From Treponema sp. (lineage in GTDB: Bacteria > Spirochaetota > Spirochaetia > Treponematales > Treponemataceae): a stretch of 64,000 nt of DNA. The notes beneath the pieces are model-generated. The model was not told the origin of the DNA and ran no database searches. It worked only from the letters and a program-made list of their open reading frames with translations. Below are positions 37,768-46,508 of this stretch, piece by piece (position 1 is the first letter of the stretch; every line of letters starts with the position of its first letter). The stretch is taken from positions 1 through 64,000 of the forward strand of contig JAFSJX010000009.1 in NCBI GenBank assembly GCA_017449285.1. Reading direction: 5' to 3'. The position numbers and the translations under genes are program-made.

Positions 37768-39018
37768 TTAGAATTTTTCCGGCAAAGGTCTACCAGTCTT
37801 TCTCCATGAATAATATTCAGCCGTAGCCGTAAAGAGTACGTCGCTTGAAGAATTCAATGCGGTCTCCATGCTGTCCTGAATCACTCCGATGATAAATCCA
37901 ACACCTACAACCTGCATGGAAATATCATTCGAAATGCCAAAGAGCGAACATGCCATGGGAATCAAAAGCAGAGAGCCGCCCGCCACGCCAGAAGCACCAC
38001 AGGCACCCAGCGTAGCAATCACACAGAGAATCAGAGCCGTGGGAAGGTCAACAGACACACCTATTGTATGAGCGGCGGCCAAAGTCATCACCGCAATCGT
38101 AATTGCCGCTCCGTCCATGTTGATGGTAGCCCCCAGCGGAATGGAAACAGAATACATATCCTCATCAAGACCAAGGTCTTCGCAGAGTTCCATGTTCACC
38201 GGGATATTTGCGGCAGAACTGCGGGTAAAAAAGGCAGTAAGTCCGCTTTGGCGGAGACAACGCCACACGAGAGGATAGGGATTACGATGCAGGGTAATCG
38301 CAACCATTATCGGAGAAACTATCAGAGCCATTACCAGCATTGAGCCGACCAGAACGACAAGCAGTTTGCCGTAACTGGTAAAAATGGAAAGTCCGTTTGA
38401 AGCAACCGTTGCGTACACCAGACCCATAATACCAAAGGGGGCAAGATTGATAACCCAGCGGACAACCTGCGAGATGCCCTGTGCAATTTCCGCGAACATT
38501 TCTTTTGTCGTTTCACTGGCAAATTTTTTCATCGACAGACCAAAAATAATCGCCCATACCAAAATGCCTATGTAATTTGCGCGGACAATGGAGTCCAAAG
38601 GATTTGCAACAGCGTTTATGAGCAGATTGTTCAGCACCTGACCGATTCCCGCAGGGGCAGAAGACACATCTGCCTGATAGGTCAATGCAATTGTCTGGGG
38701 AAAGAGGAAACTTGCCGCTACAGCGACAAATGATGCCAGCAGTGTTGAAATCATGTAGAGTGCAACAACAACGCCAAAACGGCGGTCAAGTTTTGCCCCG
38801 CCCTTAACAAGCGAACTTGAAACAAGCGCAAAGACAAGCACAGGGGCAATTGCTTTAAGCGCACCCACAAACAAAGAACCAAAACTACCTATCCATGCAG
38901 CATGGGGAAAGATAAGTCCCAAAACTGTTCCGATAACAATACCAATGAAAATACGAAGAATCAGGCTGGTGGAATTATACACGCCCGCTAAAGACGAAAA
39001 TATATTTTTGTGTTCCAT
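37768..39018 (-). CDS. sstT: Serine/threonine:sodium symporter SstT
   Basis: This 416-residue dicarboxylate/amino-acid:cation symporter matches SstT in length and blocks. These are 'NSTSLILRIFIGIVIGTVLG' at the N-terminus, 'SSAANIPVNMELCEDLGLDE', 'IPLGATINMDGAAITIAVMT', and 'CGASGVAGGSLLLIPMACSL' near the C-terminal substrate site. It imports L-serine and L-threonine with sodium across the inner membrane. It is first in a two-gene unit with the fused ECF transporter, whose ATG directly abuts the sstT stop. No Shine-Dalgarno sequence precedes the ATG, and a TATACT lies 7 bases upstream, so the mRNA may be leaderless. Confidence 0.92.
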   Translation of the reverse strand: MEHKNIFSSLAGVYNSTSLILRIFIGIVIGTVLGLIFPHAAWIGSFGSLFVGALKAIAPVLVFALVSSSLVKGGAKLDRRFGVVVALYMISTLLASFVAVAASFLFPQTIALTYQADVSSAPAGIGQVLNNLLINAVANPLDSIVRANYIGILVWAIIFGLSMKKFASETTKEMFAEIAQGISQVVRWVINLAPFGIMGLVYATVASNGLSIFTSYGKLLVVLVGSMLVMALIVSPIMVAITLHRNPYPLVWRCLRQSGLTAFFTRSSAANIPVNMELCEDLGLDEDMYSVSIPLGATINMDGAAITIAVMTLAAAHTIGVSVDLPTALILCVIATLGACGASGVAGGSLLLIPMACSLFGISNDISMQVVGVGFIIGVIQDSMETALNSSSDVLFTATAEYYSWRKTGRPLPEKF

Positions 39019-39025
39019 AAGAGAA

Positions 39026-39034
39026 AGTATAGCA
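39026..39034 (-). promoter_or_regulatory. Extended -10 promoter of sstT, leaderless layout
   Basis: On the minus strand TGC followed by TATACT (39031-39026) makes an extended -10 element ending 7 bases before the sstT ATG at 39018. The -35 region is weak (TAGATT at 17 bases). The geometry matches the promoters before 440, 4114 and 41817. Confidence 0.55.
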
Positions 39035-39076
39035 TAACGACGGCATTTAATCTATCCTTGCGAATGCCATGGCACA

Positions 39077-40012
39077 TCACCATAAGCCCAACTGTCTGTC
39101 GCGTAGGCTGACCTGTTTTGCCTCATGCACTTCATCGCTTTCAGCCGCTTCGCCGAGCAGAAAACTGGATTTTGGGTTGTGCCGCGCAAAATTCTTTCGG
39201 ACAAGGGCGGCATCGTAGTTTGCGTAACAGTAGCGGCACAAATGGGGGCAAGAGTTGTAGGCACCGATGTCGTGAGTGGCGATACAGCCGCAATGCTGAC
39301 GGAGATTCTGGCGGGGAAGAGGGCTTACAAGGGAAAATCCTGTCGCGCGCTCAATCCAATGCCGCGACACACAGGCACCCGCTTCCACGCCGTATGCCGA
39401 CAAATCCGCTTTTTCCGCACAGGTTTCAATGCGGATTTCCGTCTCTTCACCTACCCGACTAAAAGCCTGTGCCAAAAACTGCTGGTCGCTCAGGCTCACT
39501 TCTTCCACACCGGGAAAATTCTTTTTTGTCTTTTCGTACAGGTCAATAAAACTGATGATACATCGGTCTGTCGCGCCCCGCAAAGCCTCCGCCATTTTTC
39601 TGAACTCGCGGATATGAAAGGAAACAGAATAGGTCTGGTCAACAAAAATGGGGTCATACCGCCAGCAGACACGTTCTTTTCCCAACCGCTCGCTTAGTTC
39701 AATCGTCGCATCAATCACAGCGGATTTTTCGGGAACATTCGGCTCAATATCCTTTCCGTAGGGTGTAATCGTCACAAAAAAATACAGACCAAAACCAAAG
39801 GAGCGCAATTCATCCAGATAAGGCAGCATGGGCGCGGGATTTTTTGTACAGAATACAAAGCAGTCTGTCACATCGGGAGTCAGTTTGTAGCGCGTCACCT
39901 GCTGACCGTAGTACGGATTTCGCACATCAACGAAGCCCGCGCGCAGCCGGTTCATAAGCCATTCGGCATAAAATGCGGGGATGTCAGTGCGCCCGCTCGC
40001 AAACAGAAGCAT
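39077..40012 (-). CDS. DUF1848 protein with Cys cluster
   Basis: This 311-residue protein begins 'MLLFASGRTDIPAFYAEWLM' and contains 'GRLG'-free DUF1848 blocks: 'VFCTKNPAPMLPYL', 'FFVTITPYGKDIEP', 'WRYDPIFVDQTY', and a C-terminal 'CGCIATHDIGAYNSCPHLCR' followed by 'YCYANYD'. The spacing of Cys residues there could bind an iron-sulfur cluster, as in radical-SAM-like and photolyase-like proteins. The family function is not established. The gene starts 12 bases after the acetyltransferase stop, with GAGGAAAAG as ribosome-binding site lying in the end of that gene, so the two are probably co-expressed. Confidence 0.82.
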   Translation of the reverse strand: MLLFASGRTDIPAFYAEWLMNRLRAGFVDVRNPYYGQQVTRYKLTPDVTDCFVFCTKNPAPMLPYLDELRSFGFGLYFFVTITPYGKDIEPNVPEKSAVIDATIELSERLGKERVCWRYDPIFVDQTYSVSFHIREFRKMAEALRGATDRCIISFIDLYEKTKKNFPGVEEVSLSDQQFLAQAFSRVGEETEIRIETCAEKADLSAYGVEAGACVSRHWIERATGFSLVSPLPRQNLRQHCGCIATHDIGAYNSCPHLCRYCYANYDAALVRKNFARHNPKSSFLLGEAAESDEVHEAKQVSLRDRQLGLW

Positions 40013-40024
40013 GTTTTCTTTTCC

Positions 40025-40900
40025 TCAATAATAGGCAATTTCAAATCGCCCGATTTGTTTGAAACCGCATTTTTCGTACAGGCGTAGGGCAGGGACATTC
40101 TCTGGTTTTACGAACAGTACGATTTTTTTTCTCTGAGCGGCAAGGTTTTCCGTAAGATGGCGTATGATTTTTTCCGCATAGCCTTTTCCGCGTTCTGATG
40201 GAATCGTATAGATGCCGCCAAGCTGGGCATATTTTTTTCCGATTGCGTTTGTGCCACCTTTTGCGATGAGTACGCCGTTTTTGGCAAGGGAAAAAATCTG
40301 TTGAGTTCGCAGGGCATGGAGCAGGGTAAGGCGGGTCAGTTTTGGATCAATGGGGCTATCTTCCCATTGGATTTCTTCTTTTTCATAGGCAATTTGGAGC
40401 GGCAAAAGTGCATCAATCATCGTGGGTGTGCAGCAGACGAGCGTAAGCGGTTCTGAAAACGAATTAGAATTTTGTGGAACGATTGTTTTTTCTGCGGACG
40501 GATTATTTGATGGCGGAGTTTCTTCTAATAGAATGTAGTGCTGGTCATGCTGAGTGGTACGTCCTGTTGCAGAATGAATTGCCCGTTGCAAGAGTTCCGA
40601 GCCTTTTTCTTCGCCGATGATGTTGAATAATTCGATGTTTTTGTGCGGACTAAAAAAATCTGTCAGCACAGTGAGCAGCCGTCCCTGCTTTTCAGAATAG
40701 GCATCGGGCAGACAGTGAAAAATTTGTCCGCCTTTGGAAAGACTAAACGCATCGTATATGCGTCCGTCCTCAATCACCAGAAAAAAATCGGAATCTCCCT
40801 GCAAAATATGGCTCACAAAACCGACCGCTAGTTTTTCATACGGCAAGATAAACGAGAGGAGCGCGGTTTGTTCAGCAGGAGCGCAGGGAATGATGGTCAT
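40025..40900 (-). CDS. GNAT-family N-acetyltransferase
   Basis: The C-terminal third of this 291-residue protein is a clear GNAT domain. 'AQLGGIYTIPSERGKGYAEKI' contains the R-G-x-G-Y acetyl-CoA loop, and 'VLFVKPENVPALRLYEKCGF' is the classic final motif. The first 150 residues are less conserved and may form a second, degenerate GNAT-like half, as in tandem acetyltransferases. The acceptor substrate is unknown. A TATACT (40916-40911, minus strand) lies 10 bases before the ATG, leaving a leader of only a few bases and no ribosome-binding site. A 3-codon ATG-AAA-TGA overlaps the start. Confidence 0.8.
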   Translation of the reverse strand: MTIIPCAPAEQTALLSFILPYEKLAVGFVSHILQGDSDFFLVIEDGRIYDAFSLSKGGQIFHCLPDAYSEKQGRLLTVLTDFFSPHKNIELFNIIGEEKGSELLQRAIHSATGRTTQHDQHYILLEETPPSNNPSAEKTIVPQNSNSFSEPLTLVCCTPTMIDALLPLQIAYEKEEIQWEDSPIDPKLTRLTLLHALRTQQIFSLAKNGVLIAKGGTNAIGKKYAQLGGIYTIPSERGKGYAEKIIRHLTENLAAQRKKIVLFVKPENVPALRLYEKCGFKQIGRFEIAYY

Positions 40901-40967
40901 TTCATCTTAAAGTATAGCGGATTTGTTTCTGATGGGCTACCAATAGCGTACAGTAGTTTTTTCGTGC

Positions 40968-41753
40968 TTACAATATTTTCTTTACGGTGACTCCGTTTGG
41001 CAGCAATGCAATTTGTGTGTCTTTTGTGTTCAATGTATGCAGCCACGGCACAAAAAATCCGATTGCCGTTCCCACTGCGGCTCCCACCAGAACATCGGTG
41101 GCAAAATGACAGCCAGCATACAAGCGCGAAATGCCCGTAAATGTGGCGAGAGTGTATGAGATGGCGATTACGGGAATTTTTAACTTTGAATCGGGAAACC
41201 ATTTGCAGAACGTGTAACTTCCAAATGTTGCGCCCGCAAAAGCCATCGAGGTGTGTCCGCTGAAAAAGGAATGATTCCAGTCGCTTTTCTGCGGATTGTC
41301 CACGGCGGAAAAATAATTGTACGGACGGATGCGGGAGACGAGCGGCTTAATCACATGGGGAGCGGTATGTGCCAGCAAAAATGTTTCTGCCGCCATAACA
41401 GTTTCGGTCAGCAAATCGGTCAGCTCATAGTTTTTGTAAATGAAATACGCATTGATGGCAAGCACACTAACGGGAATAACCCCCATCATCACGTTACCCA
41501 CAGCGTTGAGCGGTTTGTTGTAGGCATGCATAAACTGGCGGTCAAAAGCGTTTACATCATCTTTGTCGTAGACCTTGCCGTCCCACTTGGTATCTGAAAC
41601 AGTGCGCTCATACACGTTATGAAAAATCTCTCCAGTTAAGGCAACGCTACCGATGACAATTTCTTTTTTAAGGTCAAGTTTAAATGCCTGGGCAGAAAGC
41701 GCGAAACTCGAAAAAATAAGCGCAACAGCGAAAAGATTTTTTTTTGCATTCAT
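40968..41753 (-). CDS. PAP2-family phosphatase, exported or membrane-bound
   Basis: This 261-residue protein starts with a signal peptide or first membrane helix ('NLFAVALIFSSFALSAQA'). The three phosphatase motifs are present: 'KPLVSRIRPYNY' (K-x6-RP), 'FFSGHTSMAFA' (PSGH-like) and 'SRLYAGCHFATDVLVG' (SR-x5-H-x3-D). Such enzymes dephosphorylate lipid phosphates, such as undecaprenyl or phosphatidylglycerol phosphate, on the periplasmic face. A hydrophobic N-terminal half precedes the catalytic part. The gene is divergent from the DUF3261 lipoprotein gene, with only 63 bases between their starts, so their promoters must overlap. Confidence 0.87.
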   Translation of the reverse strand: MNAKKNLFAVALIFSSFALSAQAFKLDLKKEIVIGSVALTGEIFHNVYERTVSDTKWDGKVYDKDDVNAFDRQFMHAYNKPLNAVGNVMMGVIPVSVLAINAYFIYKNYELTDLLTETVMAAETFLLAHTAPHVIKPLVSRIRPYNYFSAVDNPQKSDWNHSFFSGHTSMAFAGATFGSYTFCKWFPDSKLKIPVIAISYTLATFTGISRLYAGCHFATDVLVGAAVGTAIGFFVPWLHTLNTKDTQIALLPNGVTVKKIL

Positions 41754-41781
41754 AGGCTTATGATATAGAAGAAAAGCACCT

Positions 41782-41810
41782 TGGACAAGTGGCGGAATGC
41801 GTGGTATACT
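41782..41810 (+). promoter_or_regulatory. Near-consensus promoter, leaderless layout
   Basis: TGGACA (41782-41787), a 17-base spacer and TATACT (41805-41810) end 6 bases before the ATG at 41817. The lipoprotein signal peptide fixes that ATG as the start, and there is no room for a Shine-Dalgarno sequence. This is the clearest of the four leaderless-type promoters in the window. Confidence 0.7.
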
Positions 41811-41816
41811 GGCGGT

Positions 41817-42428
41817 ATGAAAAGGCTGATTTTTTTGACGGCGGTTCTGGCTCTTGCGTATATAGGACTGATTTCTTGCGGGTCTACCAAAAATGTGGCG
41901 GCTGCCGATAGTTCACGGGCAAAACTGAATCCAGTGTATGTGACGGACAAAGCGCAGTTCAATTTGCTTCCTACGACTGCGGTTGAAAAGAATTTTGATG
42001 CAGTTCAGCATTTTAAGGCGACCTTTGGCGAAAAAGAATTTGAATCCGATGTGCTTTTGATTGCGGACAGCGAAAAACTGGTGATGACGATTCTGAACAA
42101 TTTTGGCGCGACGATGGGCGAACTGAACTACAACAACGATTTGGTCGTCTTCAATTCTGACTTGTTTCCCAAGGCGTTGAAAGCGGAATACATTGTTGCG
42201 GACGTGCAGTTTTGCCTGTATCGGGTGGATGCGCTTGCAAAGGCGATGGAAGACATCGGATTGAAACTGGTTGTTTCGATTGCGGATAAAATTGACGGAA
42301 ACAGTGTTGAGACGCGGAGCATTTTTGAAGGCGAAAAGGAAATCGCTCATATAGAAAAATCTATCGGAAAGATTACCTATACCAACTTTCTGCGGGAGTA
42401 TTCCTATACGTTGCAGGGTACATTCTGA
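41817..42428 (+). CDS. DUF3261-type lipoprotein
   Basis: This 203-residue lipoprotein has the signal 'MKRLIFLTAVLALAYIGL' and lipobox 'LISC'. The mature part carries 'FDAVQHFKATFGEKEFESDV', 'DSEKLVMTILNNFGATMGEL' and 'LKAEYIVADVQFCLY', a layout I associate with DUF3261 lipoproteins of aryl-polyene gene clusters, possibly related to LolA/LolB-like lipid carriers. An in-frame TTG at 41781 lies inside the promoter and is rejected as start. The stop overlaps the following ketosynthase start (TGATG), so the two are translationally coupled. A role in moving a polyene-like lipid to the outer membrane is inferred from neighbours. Confidence 0.65.
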   Translation: MKRLIFLTAVLALAYIGLISCGSTKNVAAADSSRAKLNPVYVTDKAQFNLLPTTAVEKNFDAVQHFKATFGEKEFESDVLLIADSEKLVMTILNNFGATMGELNYNNDLVVFNSDLFPKALKAEYIVADVQFCLYRVDALAKAMEDIGLKLVVSIADKIDGNSVETRSIFEGEKEIAHIEKSIGKITYTNFLREYSYTLQGTF

Positions 42429-43618
42429 TGAAAATCTATCTTTCACGCCCTGTTGTGGTGTGCGGCGCAGGAACGAATACCACGGAATTTTTTGAGACGC
42501 TTACGACGGGAAGCCAAAAAGGATTGCGGCGCGTACAGTGCGGAAAAAATGAAAATGGTGGCGACCAATTCTTTTGGGCAGGGCAGATTGCTGACGGTGT
42601 GCTGAAACCGACACAAGACCGATACGACAGTCGTTTTTTGCAGATTTTAGACTATGTGCTGACTCAGTTAAAAGAAGGAGACGCTTTGAAAAAGGCGATT
42701 TCCTTGTATGGCGCAAAACGGATTGGCGTGTGTCTGGGTCAGTGCGATAACGGAAGTGAGCGGTCATTTGCAGGTCATCGCGCGTTGTGGACGAACGGCT
42801 CTTTCCCTGCTGATTACGATTTGACGGCGCAGGGAGCAGATTATCCCGCTACGTTTGCCGCAAAAAAAAGTGGGGTGGAAGGACTCGCGCTTTCGTTTGC
42901 TACGGCGTGTTCTTCAAGTGCGACCGCTTTGATTAAGGCGCGGCAACTGATTCTTTCGGGCGTATGTGACGCGGTGATTGCAGGAGGCGTTGATGTTGCT
43001 TCTCCCACAACGCTTTTGGGATTCAACAGTCTTGAAGCCATCAGCGCGGAAAAAACAAATCCGTTCAGCAAGAATCGTACGGGCATTACGTTGGGCGAAG
43101 GCGCGGCATTTTTTGTGATGAGCAAAGATGATGTGGACGGAACGGAAATCGTACTTTCAGGCGCAGGGGAAAGTTCTGACGCAAGCCACATGACGGCTCC
43201 CCTTGCAGACGGAACGGGTGCGGCTCAGGCGATGCGGTCAGCGTTACGAGATGCTGGCGTGGACGCTACGGCAATTGACTACATCAACCTGCACGGCACG
43301 GGAACAAAATTAAACGACAGCATGGAAGCAAAAGCCGTAGCCTCCGTGTTTGCGAATTGTTTTGTTCCTGTCAGTTCTACCAAGTCGATGACAGGGCATA
43401 CGTTGGGTGCGGCAGGTGCGTTGGAACTTGCGGCGTGTTTTTGTGCGATTCAGAAGCAACGTCTTCCCTTGCATATATGGGATGGCAAGGTTGATGACGA
43501 ATTTCCGCGCCTTAATTTTGTTTCCGATTCGCAGCCACAGAAAAAAATCTGCCGTTGTATGAGCAACAGTTTTGCGTTTGGCGGCTGCAACGTGAGTTTA
43601 ATTATTGAGAAGGAATAG
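42428..43618 (+). CDS. beta-ketoacyl-ACP synthase, aryl-polyene type
   Basis: This 396-residue thiolase-fold condensing enzyme has the full triad: Cys 161 in 'FATACSSSATAL', His 289 in 'NLHGTGTKLND' and His 324 in 'TKSMTGHTLGAAGA'. The C-terminal 'SNSFAFGGCNVSLI' is typical of FabF/KAS II relatives. The shortened N-terminus and the overlap with a DUF3261 lipoprotein upstream and a hot-dog dehydratase downstream match the order seen in aryl-polyene clusters, more than housekeeping fabF. It would extend an acyl chain on an acyl carrier protein; no ACP gene lies nearby. Confidence 0.85.
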   Translation: MKIYLSRPVVVCGAGTNTTEFFETLTTGSQKGLRRVQCGKNENGGDQFFWAGQIADGVLKPTQDRYDSRFLQILDYVLTQLKEGDALKKAISLYGAKRIGVCLGQCDNGSERSFAGHRALWTNGSFPADYDLTAQGADYPATFAAKKSGVEGLALSFATACSSSATALIKARQLILSGVCDAVIAGGVDVASPTTLLGFNSLEAISAEKTNPFSKNRTGITLGEGAAFFVMSKDDVDGTEIVLSGAGESSDASHMTAPLADGTGAAQAMRSALRDAGVDATAIDYINLHGTGTKLNDSMEAKAVASVFANCFVPVSSTKSMTGHTLGAAGALELAACFCAIQKQRLPLHIWDGKVDDEFPRLNFVSDSQPQKKICRCMSNSFAFGGCNVSLIIEKE

Positions 43619-43619
43619 T

Positions 43620-44063
43620 ATGAAAACACCGATAGAAAAAGATGAATTGATTACGCTGGTTCCGCATAAGGGCAAAATGTTCTTGATTGAGCGGCTTACA
43701 GATTACGACACGGATGCATGGACAATTGCTTCCGAAACAACCGTGCGCGAAACCTGTCTTTTTTACGATGCGGCGATTGACGGCATTCCGAACTACGTGA
43801 TTTTTGAGTTGATTGCGCAGACCATCTCCGCGCTCACGGGCATCGTTATAAAAGAAAAAAAACTCCCGGTAAACATGGGCTTTATTTTGAGTGTGTCTGC
43901 GTTTAAATTTGATGTGCCTGTGGTTACATGCGGTCAGACCATTTCTGTCAAAGCCGAACGCACCGGCGAAGTAGACAACGTGTATTCGTTCTGTGCGGAA
44001 GTTTGTGTAGACGGCAGGGCGATTGGTGGCGGCAAACTGACCGTGCTGGAAGTACGGAGTTAA
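43620..44063 (+). CDS. Hot-dog fold 3-hydroxyacyl-ACP dehydratase (ApeP/FabZ-like)
   Basis: This 147-residue protein contains 'LITLVPHKGKMFLIERLTDY', matching the active-site 'PHRxPMLLIDRV' of FabZ-like dehydratases, with His in the usual place. It also has 'YVIFELIAQTISALTGIV', the counterpart of the catalytic 'E.MAQ..A' helix. Residues 'NMGFILSVSAFKFDVPVV' and 'AEVCVDGRAIGGGKLTV' complete a hot-dog domain. The ATG at 43620, with AAGGAA upstream, is preferred over a TTG at 43605. It abuts the ketosynthase stop and would dehydrate its reduced product. The last codons form one arm of a large hairpin (44055-44092). Confidence 0.78.
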   Translation: MKTPIEKDELITLVPHKGKMFLIERLTDYDTDAWTIASETTVRETCLFYDAAIDGIPNYVIFELIAQTISALTGIVIKEKKLPVNMGFILSVSAFKFDVPVVTCGQTISVKAERTGEVDNVYSFCAEVCVDGRAIGGGKLTVLEVRS

Positions 44064-44092
44064 AAATTACATCCGTGTAATTTTTAACTCCG
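44055..44092. repeat. 16-base perfect hairpin spanning a stop codon
   Basis: CGGAGTTAAAAATTAC (44055-44070) and GTAATTTTTAACTCCG (44077-44092) pair perfectly around a 6-base loop. The left arm contains the last codons and TAA of the dehydratase gene. A 7-base GACGGCA/TGCCGTC hairpin (44092-44112) follows at once. The run of T is inside the stem, so simple intrinsic termination is uncertain. Confidence 0.7.
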
Positions 44093-44261
44093 ACGGCAGA
44101 CAAGTTGCCGTCTTGACTGCGGCGCGTCCGTGCGCCTTGTAAAAATCAGCTGTATTTTTCAGCGTAATTCAATCCGCAATTACTCTTTGATACACAGTTA
44201 AATTAACTTGCTCTTTTAAAAATCGCTTAAAAAAATCCGTGCAAATTTTCAAATGTCATAG

Positions 44262-44267
44262 TATAAT
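44262..44267 (+). promoter_or_regulatory. -10 box of the chemoreceptor gene
   Basis: A perfect TATAAT lies 36 bases before the chosen ATG at 44304. No good -35 hexamer is found at 16-18 bases. The leader carries GGGAG as ribosome-binding site. Confidence 0.45.
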
Positions 44268-44303
44268 AAAAGTGATTGTGCGAAAATGAATCGGGAGTTT
44301 ACG

Positions 44304-46499
44304 ATGATAAGAATAGGAAAAAAAGAGAAGAAATTAAAGGAACTGAAAGAGCCCAAGGCTAAAAAAATTAAGATTCCCAAAGAAAAAAAGCCCAAAGGAC
44401 CGAAAAAGAAGCTGACAGAGACATTCGCATTTAAATTTGAATCTATTCTTGCCGTGCTGATGGTCGTTTTTTTTGCCGCGCTCATTGTGATTTTGACCCG
44501 CTCAATCGGTAAGGACAATACGGAAACGTATGAAGAGTTTAATACTATTGTCGCCACGGAAAGTTCTACGGCGGTATCGTACTGGCTGAACAGTTACTAC
44601 AAAGATTTGCGTGTCTTTACAAAAGCAAACGTGTTTTTAAGCGGCGACATTGATGAAGTCCGCGAGTATATGATGGATAACACGCAGTTGGTGAACATTG
44701 ATTTTGATTACGTTGGCATTTGTGATGCAGAAGGCAATATGTTCACCTCGACAGGAGATGAAGCGAACGTTCAGGAAAAAGACTTTTTCAATCAGATTCT
44801 TACAAAAGGGGTTGATGAATATATCAGCAATCCGTCTGATGATGAGATTTCTGGCGGAAAGGTCTTTTATGTTGCAGTTCCGGCGGTAAATGAAAACGGC
44901 AATGTGTTCGGCATATTTTTTGGTGCTGTTTCCACGGCAATCGCAGAAAACGAAATTGGCAGAATCAAGGTGACAGGCGAAGGCTATGTGTTCGCGCTTG
45001 ATGGAGATGGAACAATTATTGCGCATCCAGAAAGTGACGAAATCGGGCAGAATTATTATGCTATGGGCGATGAAAGTTCCGGGCTGGAAGGTTATCAGCA
45101 GATTGCCGACAATATGATTTATGGCAAGGAAGGCAGTGGAGTCATCAGGGATAAAAATACGGGCGCACGAAATTATGTTTTCTACGCTCCTGTTTCTGGA
45201 ACGCCGTGGTCTCTTGGAATTTCTGTGCCGGAAAAAGAAATTCGTGCGAATGCAAAAAAGAGCGGTCTGACCATCGCAGTCATCGCAATTCTTATTGCTA
45301 TCTTGTTGCTGATTTTTACGGGGATTTATCTGCACATTTTGTTGCTTCCATTGCAGTCACTTAAAGATTCTATCAAAGAGATTGCTTCTGGAGACGCTGA
45401 TTTAACCAAAAAGATTGAGGTTAAGACAAAGGACGAAATCGGCGACGTTGTGCAGGGATTCAATACGTTCACCGAAAATTTGCGTATGATTATCAGCGGC
45501 GTAAAGGAATCTAAAGAAAATCTGACTGACATTGATGGAAGTATGCAGCATACCACGCTGGAAACAGGCGGTTCAATCAACAAGATTCTTGGTCACATCG
45601 ACAATGTTATCGGACAGATTGACACGCAGAGCGAGAGCGTCCATCAGACCGCGGGAACAGTTACGCAAATCGCAAAAAATATTGAAAGCCTGAATACTCT
45701 GATTGAAAATCAGGCGCAGGGAGTCGCACAGGCAAGCAGCGCAGTTGAAGAAATGCTCGGCAATATCACGTCGGTTACACGAACCACCGAAAAAATGGCA
45801 GATTCGTTTGTTTCGCTTGAAGCGTCTGCACAGAACGGTGTTGAAAAACAAGAAGCGGTGAACAAACAAATTGTGCTGATTGAAGAGCAGAGCCAGATGC
45901 TGTTCAAGGCGAACAAGTCAATCGCGAAAATTGCCTCGCAGACAAATATGCTTTCTATGAATGCGGCAATTGAGGCGGCTCATGCGGGAGCGGCGGGCGC
46001 AGGATTCGGTGTTGTTGCGGACGAAATTCGAAAACTTGCGGAAACTTCGGCGGAAGAATCAAAGTCAATCGGGAAAGAATTAAAGAATATCAGCGATTTG
46101 GTAACGGCCGTTGTATCAGCAAGTTCCGAGGCAAAACATGCGTTCGGTTCAGTCAAACAGAATATTCAGCAGACCGATACGCTTGTCCGTGAGATTCGTG
46201 CGGCAATGCAGGAAAGCGAGGACGGTAGTAAGCAGATTACCGATGCCCTGCGCATGATGAATGACAGTACCGTGCAAGTGCGTACATCGTCAGAAGAGAT
46301 GAGCAAAGGAAACAAGGCAATTCTGGATGATGTGCAGTCTTTGCAGGATGCGACAACAAAAATTAAGTCAAGCGTTACCGAAATGGCGCAGGGAGCGCAA
46401 CAAATCAAGGAAAATGGAAATACTCTTGGTGATATTTCCGAGGCAATGGGGCAAACAATAGAACAAATTGGCTCTCAGATTGATTTGTTCAAGGTGTAA
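44304..46499 (+). CDS. Methyl-accepting chemotaxis protein with basic N-terminal extension
   Basis: This 731-residue chemoreceptor begins with an unusual cytoplasmic tail of about 45 residues made largely of Lys, Pro and Glu ('[16 protein letters not shown]' and more). A first membrane helix ('[17 protein letters not shown]') follows. The periplasmic dCache-like sensor covers about residues 70-320, with '[18 protein letters not shown]'. A second helix ('[20 protein letters not shown]'), a HAMP segment and a long coiled coil lead to the signalling hairpin '[19 protein letters not shown]' near 555-575. It would pass ligand signals to CheA/CheW. The ATG at 44304 has GGGAG at 44293-44297; the upstream in-frame ATG at 44286 has none. 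Confidence 0.9.
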   Translation: MIRIGKKEKKLKELKEPKAKKIKIPKEKKPKGPKKKLTETFAFKFESILAVLMVVFFAALIVILTRSIGKDNTETYEEFNTIVATESSTAVSYWLNSYYKDLRVFTKANVFLSGDIDEVREYMMDNTQLVNIDFDYVGICDAEGNMFTSTGDEANVQEKDFFNQILTKGVDEYISNPSDDEISGGKVFYVAVPAVNENGNVFGIFFGAVSTAIAENEIGRIKVTGEGYVFALDGDGTIIAHPESDEIGQNYYAMGDESSGLEGYQQIADNMIYGKEGSGVIRDKNTGARNYVFYAPVSGTPWSLGISVPEKEIRANAKKSGLTIAVIAILIAILLLIFTGIYLHILLLPLQSLKDSIKEIASGDADLTKKIEVKTKDEIGDVVQGFNTFTENLRMIISGVKESKENLTDIDGSMQHTTLETGGSINKILGHIDNVIGQIDTQSESVHQTAGTVTQIAKNIESLNTLIENQAQGVAQASSAVEEMLGNITSVTRTTEKMADSFVSLEASAQNGVEKQEAVNKQIVLIEEQSQMLFKANKSIAKIASQTNMLSMNAAIEAAHAGAAGAGFGVVADEIRKLAETSAEESKSIGKELKNISDLVTAVVSASSEAKHAFGSVKQNIQQTDTLVREIRAAMQESEDGSKQITDALRMMNDSTVQVRTSSEEMSKGNKAILDDVQSLQDATTKIKSSVTEMAQGAQQIKENGNTLGDISEAMGQTIEQIGSQIDLFKV

Positions 46500-46508
46500 T
46501 GCACATTC

